A DNA stretch of 7,050 bases from Trueperaceae bacterium (lineage in GTDB: Bacteria; Deinococcota; Deinococci; Deinococcales; Trueperaceae): positions 1 to 7,050 of the forward strand of contig PXAU01000024.1 in assembly GCA_003567075.1 (NCBI GenBank), given 5' to 3'. This document shows positions 1 to 7,050 of the stretch, in pieces. The first letter of the stretch is position 1, and the number at the start of each line of letters is the position of its first letter. Below the pieces are notes generated by a model. That model saw nothing but the letters and a program-made list of their open reading frames with translations, had not been told where the DNA came from and made no database searches. Both the position numbers and the translations under genes were made by a program.

Positions 1-3060
<3,060 letters not shown>

Positions 3061-3215
3061 CTTCACCCCTTCGGAGTCGCTGCGGCGTGCGGTGTGACCG
3101 ACCGGACACGATGCCGGCCGGCGGCGAGCAGAACGGCCGACGCATCGGTGCAGGAAACCGAGGCGACGGAGTCGGATTCAGATAGCGGGCATGAAAGAGT
3201 CGAGGGCGGGACGGA

Positions 3216-3257
3216 CGCCACCCCGTCACGAGCCCTTGCGGGCCCGAGGTCGTGGCG
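3216..3257 (-). other. Two-part GC hairpin in the rplL–rpoB spacer
   Basis: In the 284-base spacer between the rplL stop and the rpoB start, minus-strand RNA can fold into an outer 6-bp stem CGCCAC/GTGGCG (3257-3252 with 3221-3216), an internal loop, and an apical 7-bp stem CGGGCCC-GCAA-GGGCTCG (3246-3229) closed by a GNRA tetraloop. One apical pair is G·U in the minus-strand RNA but A·C on the plus strand, which fits a minus-strand RNA element. No U-tract follows, so it is not a normal intrinsic terminator. In E. coli the equivalent spacer carries an attenuator and an RNase III cleavage site; a similar role here is inference. I see nothing else convincing in the rest of the spacer apart from the rpoB ribosome site. 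Confidence 0.45.
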
Positions 3258-3344
3258 ACGGCCGTCCTTCGTGGTCGCGGCAGCGAACGGGGCGCGATCC
3301 GACAGGGTTCCCTCCCACCCGTGCATCCGGTGCGTGCGCAGGAT

Positions 3345-3731
3345 CTACTTGACCTCGATGACGGCGCCCGCGGCCTCGAGCTTGGTCTTGACCTCTTCGG
3401 CTTCCTCCTTGGAGACGTCCTCCTTCACAACGCCGCCGCTCTCGACCAGGTCCTTCGCCTCCTTGAGCCCGAGGCTGGTGATCGCCCGGACTTCCTTGAT
3501 GACTTGCAGCTTCTTGTCACCAGCCGACTTGATCGACACGGTGAACTCGGTCTGCTCCTCCACCGCGGCTTCGGGTGCCGCGGCGCCGGGCGCAGCCATC
3601 ATCATGCCCGCGGGCATCGCTGCGGCAGCCTCGACGCCCCACTTCTCCTTCAGGGCATCCACCAGATCCACCAGCTCCAGGACCGTCAGGCCCGAGAGCT
3701 GTTCCACCATCGCGTCTTTGTCGAACGCCAC
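3345..3731 (-). CDS. rplL: 50S ribosomal protein L7/L12
   Basis: Stalk protein of the large subunit; dimers bind the L10 C-terminal helix and recruit and stimulate the translational GTPases. At 128 aa it has the usual length. Residues 1-33 form the dimerisation domain (AFDKDAMVEQLSGLTVLELVDLVDALKEKWGV), 34-60 a flexible Ala/Pro/Gly hinge, and 61-128 the C-terminal domain with the factor-binding face around KKLQVIKEVR and LGLKEAKDLV. The start is taken as GTG at 3729-3731: it aligns with the Deinococcus N-terminus as recalled, lies one base after the rplJ TGA, and has a strong AGGAGG six bases upstream inside the end of rplJ. An in-frame start further upstream would run into rplJ and is less likely. 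The stop is TAG. The hinge is unusual in carrying four methionines (M39, M43-M45). Tight spacing to rplJ implies translational coupling. Confidence 0.96.
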   Translation of the reverse strand: MAFDKDAMVEQLSGLTVLELVDLVDALKEKWGVEAAAAMPAGMMMAAPGAAAPEAAVEEQTEFTVSIKSAGDKKLQVIKEVRAITSLGLKEAKDLVESGGVVKEDVSKEEAEEVKTKLEAAGAVIEVK

Positions 3732-3732
3732 G

Positions 3733-4260
3733 TCATTCCTCCTTGCGCTTGTCAATGTAGTTGTCGATCACGGTCACCAGGTTCCGCGGGGAAGCCTCGA
3801 GCACGCCCACGAGCTGCGAGAGCGGCGCCTGCAAGACGCCGACGAGCTGACTGAGCAGCACCTCGCGCGCCGGCAGCGCCGCGATGCGGGCGAGCGCCTC
3901 GGGACCGACCACGCTGCCCTCGAGGTACGCGCCCTTCGCGACCGGCAGGTCCTTGGCATGGGCCCTGGCGTGGTCGCTGAGCGCTTTGGCCGGTGCGACG
4001 GGGTCGTCACCGACCAGCACCAGCGCGGTCGGCCCTGCCAGGTTCGACTCGAACCCCTCGACGCCGTGTTCCTTGAAGACCACGTCGAGGAGGGTGTTCT
4101 TGGCGACCAGCAAGCGGCCGCCGGCGCTGCGCACCTGTGCACGCAGCGTGTGGAGGTCCCCTGCGGAGAGCCCCTGGTAATCGACCAAGAAGAACGTCGA
4201 CGCCCCCGCGAGGAGCTCGCGGAGCTGGGCGACGGACGCTTCGTTCCTGGGGTTGGCCAT
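3733..4260 (-). CDS. rplJ: 50S ribosomal protein L10
   Basis: Anchors the L7/L12 stalk to the 23S rRNA next to L11, and in many bacteria represses its own mRNA. It is 175 aa, the normal length (Thermus about 173). Residues 1-130 form the rRNA-binding globular domain, with the family hallmarks FFLVDYQGL (23-31) and LLVAKNTLL (50-58). Residues 134-175 form the long C-terminal helix carrying three L12-binding segments at an 11-residue period: LSQLVGVL at 136-143, LSQLVGVL at 147-154, and NLVTVI at 160-165. Three segments predict three L12 dimers, as in Thermus and Thermotoga. ATG at 4258-4260 is preceded by a GGAAGAGG ribosome site. The gene follows a 210-base leader and ends in AAGGAGGAATGA, so its last codons double as the rplL ribosome site. 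Confidence 0.97.
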   Translation of the reverse strand: MANPRNEASVAQLRELLAGASTFFLVDYQGLSAGDLHTLRAQVRSAGGRLLVAKNTLLDVVFKEHGVEGFESNLAGPTALVLVGDDPVAPAKALSDHARAHAKDLPVAKGAYLEGSVVGPEALARIAALPAREVLLSQLVGVLQAPLSQLVGVLEASPRNLVTVIDNYIDKRKEE

Positions 4261-4355
4261 GGGTGCCTCTTCCGTTCTCGAGTTGACGATGTCCGAGATG
4301 TGCGCCCAAAACGCGCTGCCTCGAACGTGAACCGCGAAGCGTAGGTCGTGCTGGA

Positions 4356-4369
4356 CCGTCTCGCGACGG
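4356..4369 (-). other. Hairpin with GNRA tetraloop beside the L10 leader
   Basis: Minus-strand RNA reads CCGTC-GCGA-GACGG, a perfect 5-bp stem with a GNRA (GCGA) tetraloop. Its first two bases (4369-4368) are also the last two bases of the 3' strand of the outer L10-leader stem, so the two helices compete at that edge. There is no downstream U-tract, so it is not an intrinsic terminator by itself. Confidence 0.4.
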
Positions 4370-4430
4370 CGTCCACGACGCGCCTCGGCAGGATCTTTAA
4401 GCCTGGCAGGCCCCTGCTGTCTCCGACGCC
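4368..4430 (-). promoter_or_regulatory. L10 ribosomal protein leader (rplJL autoregulatory element)
   Basis: The 210-base spacer between rplA and rplJ contains, in minus-strand order, GGAGACAGCAGG, GGCTTAA and CCTGCCGAGG. These are the conserved blocks of the bacterial L10 leader (Rfam family L10_leader, recalled from memory). GCAGG pairs with CCTGC to form the core arm, an inner GCCT-GCC-AGGC hairpin sits in between, and an outer stem pairs GGCGTC (4430-4425) with GACGCC (4373-4368). In characterised bacteria the L10–L12 complex binds this structure, with its kink-turn-like core, and represses translation of rplJ and rplL; the same role is inferred here. No promoter is obvious in the spacer, so it is probably transcribed from upstream of rplK or rpmG. 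Confidence 0.8.
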
Positions 4431-4470
4431 AGAGGTGAGCAGCCTCAGCTACGCACCGGGATGCCCAGGA

Positions 4471-5154
4471 TCAGACCGTCACGCGTACGCTCGGCCCCAT
4501 GGTGGAGCTGAGGTGGACGGTGCGGACGTACGTGCCCTTGGCGGCGTCCGGCTTGGCCGACTCGACCGCCTGGCGCAACGCCTGCAGGTTCTCGGCCAGC
4601 GCCTCGGGCGTGAAGCTGGCCTTGCCGATCGGCGCGTGGACCACGCCGGTCTTGTCGGAACGGAACTCGATCTGGCCGGCCTTCAGCGCCCGCACGATGG
4701 ACGCGATGTCGACCCCCACGGTGCCCGACTTCGGGTTCGGCAGCAAGCCGCGAGGCCCTAGCACGCGCCCGAGTTTCGAGCCGACCATGCCCATCATGTC
4801 TGGGCTCGCGACGACGGCATCGAACTCGAACCAGCCGCCGGCGACCTTCTCGACGAGCTCCTGTGCGCCCACGTGGTCCGCACCGGCGGCCTCGGCCTCC
4901 GCCGCCTTGTCACCCTGGGCGAACGCCAGCACTCGCACGGTGCGCCCGGTACCATGCGGCAAGGCGACGGTACCGCGCACGTTCTGGTCGGACTTGCGCG
5001 GGTCGATGCCGAGGCGGAAGTGGGCCTCGATGGTCTCGTCGAACTTGGCCGTCGCCAACTCGCGCACCAGCGCGGTGGCGTCGGGCACCGGGTAGAGCTT
5101 CTGGCGCTCGACCTGGGTGGCGAGGCCGCGGTAACGCTTGCCGTGCCTAGGCAT
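4471..5154 (-). CDS. rplA: 50S ribosomal protein L1
   Basis: Forms the mobile L1 stalk of the large subunit, binding 23S rRNA helices 76-78 and helping release E-site tRNA; in many bacteria it also represses the rplKA mRNA. It is 227 aa (Thermus 229), apparently complete. Domain I comprises the N- and C-terminal parts, including ATAKFDETIEAHFRLGIDP (34-52), SDQNVRGTVALPHG (55-68) and the terminal STMGPSVRV (217-225). Domain II lies between, with SKLGRVLGPRGLLPNPKSGTVG around 126-147, and the sequence then returns to domain I at FRSDKTGVVHAPIGKASF. The MPRHGKRYRG start matches Thermus closely. ATG at 5152-5154 overlaps the rplK stop by 8 bases (ATGCCTAG), and a GGAGGGGGTG stretch about 10 bases upstream, inside rplK, is the likely ribosome site. 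The overlap implies translational coupling, so the amber codon in rplK could lower L1 output. Stop is TGA. Confidence 0.98.
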   Translation of the reverse strand: MPRHGKRYRGLATQVERQKLYPVPDATALVRELATAKFDETIEAHFRLGIDPRKSDQNVRGTVALPHGTGRTVRVLAFAQGDKAAEAEAAGADHVGAQELVEKVAGGWFEFDAVVASPDMMGMVGSKLGRVLGPRGLLPNPKSGTVGVDIASIVRALKAGQIEFRSDKTGVVHAPIGKASFTPEALAENLQALRQAVESAKPDAAKGTYVRTVHLSSTMGPSVRVTV

Positions 5155-5587
5155 CGCTCGGCACCCCCTCCACCATGACGCCCATCGAGCGGGCCGTACC
5201 GGCGATGATGTGCGCGGCGGCCACCTCGTCGTTGGCGTTGAGGTCGGTCATCTTCACCTTGCCGAGCTCCAGGCACTGCTCCCAGCGCAGCGTCCCGACC
5301 TTCTCCTTGTGCGGCACGCCCGAGCCCTTCTCGATGCCGGCGGCCTTCTTGATCAGGTACGAAGCGGGCGGCGTCTTGGTGATGAAGCTGAACGAGCGAT
5401 CGGCGAAGATCGTGATCTCCACCGGGACGATCGCCCCCGCCTGCGACGCCGTCGCCGCGTTGTACTACTTGACGAACTGCATGATGTTGGCGCCGTGCTG
5501 ACCGAGCGCCGGTCCGACCGGCGGGGCCGGTGTCGCCGCGCCGGCCTGCAACTGCAGCTTGACGATGCCGATGACCTTCTTTGCCAT
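5147..5587 (-). CDS. rplK: 50S ribosomal protein L11, reading frame interrupted by an in-frame TAG at codon 41
   Basis: L11 binds the GTPase-associated region of 23S rRNA with L10 and is needed for stringent RelA activation and thiostrepton binding. The frame from ATG at 5585-5587 to TAG at 5147-5149 would give 146 aa, normal length. It contains every hallmark: the N-terminal KLQLQAGAATPAPPVGPALGQHG (residues 10-32), the linker near VPVEI, and the C-terminal rRNA-binding domain with FITKTPPASYLIKKAAG and ends in ARSMGVMVEG. However, codon 41 (5465-5467) is TAG, between VK and YNAAT, where homologs have a sense codon. No other disruption is visible and the frame is preserved. The start has a strong GAGGAGG site 10 bases upstream. 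If the TAG is real and terminates, only a 40-residue fragment is made, unless a downstream GTG (5420-5422) reinitiates to give the C-terminal domain. A single G-to-T error from GAG is the simplest alternative. Confidence 0.93.
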
Positions 5588-5689
5588 GGTGGCGGTACCT
5601 CCTCAGCTCCCTCGCCGGTCCGCCACCGGGCGAGGTCCTGGCGCTTCCGTTGCTGACGCGGCATGGCCGCGCGGGCGGGTGTCGTCCTT

Positions 5690-5709
5690 CGCGCGCACCG
5701 CGGCGCGCG
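5690..5709 (-). other. GC-rich hairpin in the nusG–rplK spacer
   Basis: The 173-base spacer between the nusG stop and the rplK start contains a perfect 7-bp stem CGCGCGC/GCGCGCG around a 6-base loop. No U-run follows on the minus strand. This could be a processing or pausing element, or simply a by-product of local alternating G/C. No promoter was recognised in this spacer, which suggests rplK is co-transcribed with nusG. Confidence 0.35.
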
Positions 5710-5724
5710 CGGTAGACGCGGTCG

Positions 5725-5740
5725 CCGCGCGTTGGCGCGG
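5725..5740 (-). other. Second hairpin in the nusG–rplK spacer
   Basis: A 6-bp perfect stem CCGCGC/GCGCGG closes a 4-base loop (CAAC on the minus strand). It lies about 20 bases past the nusG stop, a usual place for a 3' stabilising or termination structure, but it lacks a U-tract. Confidence 0.35.
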
Positions 5741-5743
5741 CTG

Positions 5744-5756
5744 GGTCACGGTGACC
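5744..5756. repeat. Interrupted palindrome GGTCAC-N-GTGACC just after nusG
   Basis: A 13-base perfect dyad with a single central base begins five bases past the nusG stop codon. As RNA the centre is too tight for the full stem, so only GGTC/GACC could pair. As DNA it could be a dimeric protein site. One copy only was seen in the window. Confidence 0.4.
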
Positions 5757-5760
5757 AGGC

Positions 5761-6318
5761 TCATGCCCGGACGACCTGCGAGAAGTCGAGTTCGACGGGG
5801 GTCTCACGGCCGAAGATCGAGACCAGCACCTTCAGCGTGCCGCGCTCTTGGTTCACGTCCGAGACCACGCCGGTGAAGTCGGCGAAGGGGCCGCTGGTGA
5901 CCTGGACCATGTCACCGACGTTGAAGGTGACCTTGATCCTGGGCGTCTCGCGGGTCCCGGTGATGCCGAACGTCCCCAACATGCGGGCTTCCTCGTCAGG
6001 GCTCAAGGGAACCGCGCGCGTGGAGGAGCCGACGAAACCGGTGACGCCGGGTGTGTAGCGAACCACTTCCCAGGCCTCGTTCGGTTCTTCGGGGTTGTCC
6101 CCCAGGTCCATCTGGACGAAGATGTAGCCCGGGAACAACATACGCTTGACGACCTCGTCCTTGTTGCCCGAGCCGCGCTCGACGATCTCCTCTTTCGGCA
6201 CGACCACCTGGTAGATGTTGTCGGTTGCGCCCAGCGATCGGGCCCGGTTGAGGATGTTGTCCCGCACCTTGTCCTCGTGCCCGACGTAGGTGTGAACGGC
6301 GTACCACTCGATGCTCAT
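5761..6318 (-). CDS. nusG: Transcription termination/antitermination factor NusG
   Basis: Universal elongation factor that binds RNA polymerase across the cleft and, through its KOW domain, contacts Rho or S10. At 185 aa it matches the ~184-residue Thermus protein. Residues 1-~120 form the NGN domain: WYAVHTYVGHEDKVRDNI at the start, then MLFPGYIFVQMDL (60-72) and VRYTPGVTGFVG (86-97). After a linker, residues ~131-185 form the KOW domain (FNVGDMVQVTSGPFADFTGVVSDV, then VSIFGRETPVELDF). No large insertion is present. The start is ATG at 6316-6318, matching the MSIEWYAVHTYVG start of Thermus NusG, with a weak AGAGG ribosome site upstream. Stop is TGA. It follows secE across a 64-base spacer, the normal secE–nusG arrangement. 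Confidence 0.98.
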   Translation of the reverse strand: MSIEWYAVHTYVGHEDKVRDNILNRARSLGATDNIYQVVVPKEEIVERGSGNKDEVVKRMLFPGYIFVQMDLGDNPEEPNEAWEVVRYTPGVTGFVGSSTRAVPLSPDEEARMLGTFGITGTRETPRIKVTFNVGDMVQVTSGPFADFTGVVSDVNQERGTLKVLVSIFGRETPVELDFSQVVRA

Positions 6319-6339
6319 GAAGACCTCTGGAGCCGACCG

Positions 6340-6365
6340 CGGCGGCGACGCACGTGACGCCGCCG
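6340..6365 (-). other. 8-bp GC hairpin in the secE–nusG spacer
   Basis: CGGCGGCG (6365-6358 on the minus strand) pairs perfectly with CGCCGCCG (6347-6340) around a 10-base loop. It occupies the middle of the 64-base spacer and ends about 20 bases before the nusG start codon. No U-tract follows. A role in pausing, processing or tuning nusG translation is possible but unproven. Confidence 0.4.
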
Positions 6366-6382
6366 GAGCCGAAGCAGCGCGC

Positions 6383-6562
6383 TCAGGTGAGCAACCCGAT
6401 CAGGTTGCCGAGCGTGGTGTCGGCGAACAGCAGGAAGAGGGCGGTGATGATGACGAAGACGAGCGTCGCCTGCGTCGACTGGAGCACCTCTTCACGCGTC
6501 GGCCACGTCACGCGAGCGAGCTCGGCTCGCGAGTTGCGCAGGGACTGCATCAAGCGTTTCAC
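6383..6562 (-). CDS. secE: Preprotein translocase subunit SecE
   Basis: Small essential subunit that clamps SecY in the membrane translocation channel. The 59-aa product is the short single-span form typical of non-enteric bacteria. Residues 1-28 form the cytosolic amphipathic helix with the SecE signature AELARVTWPTREEV (13-26). Residues ~33-47 (TLVFVIITALFLLFA) form the membrane segment, followed by a short LGNLIGLL tail. The start is taken as GTG at 6560-6562, two bases after the rpmG stop, with an AAGG-type ribosome site inside the end of rpmG; this gives nearly the Thermus length of about 60. The first ATG (6548-6550) would shorten the protein to 55 aa and has a poorer ribosome site. Stop is TGA. 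Confidence 0.94.
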   Translation of the reverse strand: MKRLMQSLRNSRAELARVTWPTREEVLQSTQATLVFVIITALFLLFADTTLGNLIGLLT

Positions 6563-6564
6563 GC

Positions 6565-6729
6565 TTAGACCTTGACCTCGCGGTGGACCGTGTGCTTGCG
6601 CTGGTGCGAGCAGTACTTCCGCAGCTCCAGCTTCGCGGTGGTGTTGCGGCGGTTCTTGTGGCTCGCGTAGTTGCGTCGCTTGCACTCGGTGCACTCGAGC
6701 AGGAGCCGGATGCGTACGTCACTGGCCAT
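6565..6729 (-). CDS. rpmG: 50S ribosomal protein L33
   Basis: Small large-subunit protein near the E site. The 54-aa product begins MASDVRIRLLLECTEC and continues with KRRNYASHKNRRNT, ELRKYC and KHTVHREVKV, almost colinear with Thermus L33 as recalled. The family exists in zinc-binding (C+) and cysteine-free (C-) forms. Here C13 and C16 form the first CxxC knuckle, but the second has C40 with Q43 in place of the fourth cysteine (CSHQ), leaving three cysteines plus H42 and H46 nearby. ATG at 6727-6729 has an excellent GGGAGG site five bases upstream and lies just downstream of a strong promoter, making this the first gene of the transcript. Stop is TAA, two bases before secE. Confidence 0.96.
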   Translation of the reverse strand: MASDVRIRLLLECTECKRRNYASHKNRRNTTAKLELRKYCSHQRKHTVHREVKV

Positions 6730-6734
6730 GCAGG

Positions 6735-6740
6735 CCTCCC
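6735..6740 (-). promoter_or_regulatory. Ribosome binding site of rpmG
   Basis: GGGAGG sits five bases before the rpmG ATG, within a predicted leader of only about 14 bases, so it is almost the only regulatory sequence in the leader. Confidence 0.75.
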
Positions 6741-6749
6741 AAACTAGAG

Positions 6750-6778
6750 AGTGTATCAGATTCGCCCATGGATGTCAG
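6750..6778 (-). promoter_or_regulatory. Sigma-A type promoter for rpmG-secE-nusG and probably beyond
   Basis: On the minus strand, CTGACA (-35, 6778-6773) and TACACT (-10, 6755-6750) are separated by exactly 17 bases. The -10 is preceded by TGA, giving an extended TGnTACACT motif. Transcription should begin around 6742-6745, leaving about 14 bases before the rpmG ATG. This is by far the best promoter match seen in the intergenic stretches and separates the ribosomal/sec block from tuf. Confidence 0.75.
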
Positions 6779-6840
6779 CGAGTAAGACGACGAACGAGCA
6801 CGATCGCCGGAGCGTCGGTACGGCAACGGCGCCTGGGCCA

Positions 6841-6879
6841 TCGAAGGGCCACGTCCCTCGGGGCGTCCCGGGCCTTCGA
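6841..6879 (-). other. Inverted repeat downstream of tuf, possible transcript end
   Basis: About 40 bases after the tuf stop, 6871-6879 can pair with 6841-6850 (nine pairs with one bulged base), enclosing a C/G-rich loop. A competing smaller hairpin CGGGC/GCCCG occupies 6869-6884. Neither is followed by a U-tract. Position between tuf and the next promoter suggests a 3'-end or processing structure, but an intrinsic terminator cannot be claimed. Confidence 0.3.
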
Positions 6880-6916
6880 GCCCGCTCGCCTTCGGACCCT
6901 GCGCCTCGTTCGCCCT

Positions 6917-7050
6917 CTACTTCGTCACCGCGGTGACGACACCCGCACCAACCGTCCGACCACCCTCCCGAATCGCGAACCGCAACCCCTCCTCCATCGC
7001 AATCGGCTTGATCAACACCACATCCAACTCAACATTATCCCCCGGCATCA
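6917..7050 (-). CDS. tuf: Elongation factor Tu, C-terminal 44 codons (gene continues past the right edge)
   Basis: EF-Tu delivers aminoacyl-tRNA to the ribosome. Only the end of domain III is present. It begins with the last two bases of a codon, then MPGDNVELDVVLIKP and LRFAIREGGRTVGAGVVT, the near-invariant EF-Tu C-terminus, and finishes AVTK before TAG at 6917-6919. Most EF-Tu proteins end in a KxxE-like tail, so AVTK is slightly unusual. Its place upstream of rpmG-secE-nusG is the common bacterial arrangement. Codon use differs markedly from the neighbours: all three leucines are TTG, all arginines CGG or CGT-free, both aspartates GAT, and glycines are GGG or GGT, whereas the other genes prefer CTC/CTG, CGC, GAC and GGC. 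The last few codons return to the local style. This may be a different history for tuf or simply a small sample. Confidence 0.96.
   Translation of the reverse strand, partial: MPGDNVELDVVLIKPIAMEEGLRFAIREGGRTVGAGVVTAVTK

Noticed and set aside
3180..3210. TATCTG as a -10 box for a separate rpoB promoter
   Set aside because: No -35 element at 16-18 bases; the nearest TCGACT is only about 13 bases away.
4275..4320. GCGC-GTTTTGG-GCGC as a terminator or attenuator before rplJ
   Set aside because: Only a 4-bp stem with the T run inside the loop rather than after the stem.
5465..5467. TAG read as a sense codon genome-wide (stop reassignment) or as pyrrolysine
   Set aside because: tuf, rplK and rplL all end in TAG exactly at the family C-terminus, so TAG works as a stop. 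L11 has no functional reason for pyrrolysine.
4794..5807. A 337-codon minus-strand open frame across rplA, rplK and the spacer
   Set aside because: Out of frame with both conserved genes and of skewed Arg/Pro/Ser composition.
6835..6850. GGGCC…GGGCC near the tuf 3' end taken as a hairpin
   Set aside because: It is a direct, not inverted, repeat, so it cannot fold on itself.
6730..6916. tRNA-Trp gene between tuf and rpmG, as in some bacteria
   Set aside because: No T-loop GTTCRA block, anticodon arm or acceptor stem could be assembled. The GGGCTCGAAGG stretch only superficially resembles a T arm.

Overview
The window is a high-GC bacterial segment carrying the classic transcription/translation cluster, with every gene on the minus strand. 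Read in the direction of transcription (right to left) the order is tuf (3' end only) – rpmG (L33) – secE – nusG – rplK (L11) – rplA (L1) – rplJ (L10) – rplL (L7/L12) – rpoB (first 1020 codons, cut by the left edge). No mobile element, CRISPR array, tRNA or foreign island was seen. The protein sequences point to the Deinococcota (Deinococcus–Thermus). As recalled, RpoB, NusG, L1, L10 and L33 read closest to Thermus, and the L7/L12 N-terminus closest to Deinococcus. The GC-rich composition and retained rplL–rpoB linkage would fit a deep branch such as Trueperaceae, but that placement is an inference made without a database search.

Region by region: 6917-7050 is the C-terminal end of EF-Tu. The spacer 6730-6916 holds an inverted repeat just after tuf and then the clearest promoter in the window, CTGACA-N17-TACACT with an extended -10, which should drive rpmG onward from a very short leader. 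rpmG and secE are nearly contiguous. The secE–nusG and nusG–rplK spacers each carry strong GC-rich hairpins. rplK overlaps rplA by 8 bases. The 210-base rplA–rplJ spacer contains a recognisable L10 leader (the autoregulatory target of the L10–L12 complex). rplJ and rplL are separated by one base. The 284-base rplL–rpoB spacer holds a large two-part hairpin.

The genes work together: L11, L10 and L7/L12 build the GTPase-associated stalk that recruits EF-Tu, and L1 forms the opposite stalk. L33 belongs to the large subunit. NusG and RpoB belong to the transcribing polymerase, and SecE is part of the SecYEG channel.

The most striking observation is an in-frame amber codon (TAG, codon 41) in an otherwise full-length rplK. 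It could be a real nonsense mutation or a single-base sequence error. Recoding is unlikely because TAG is the apparent natural stop of tuf, rplK and rplL. Secondary points are an L33 zinc ribbon with its fourth cysteine replaced, a sharp codon-usage shift in the tuf fragment, three L12-binding repeats in L10, and possible alternative pairings at the L10 leader. I see no new biological system; this is a housekeeping region with a few anomalies.
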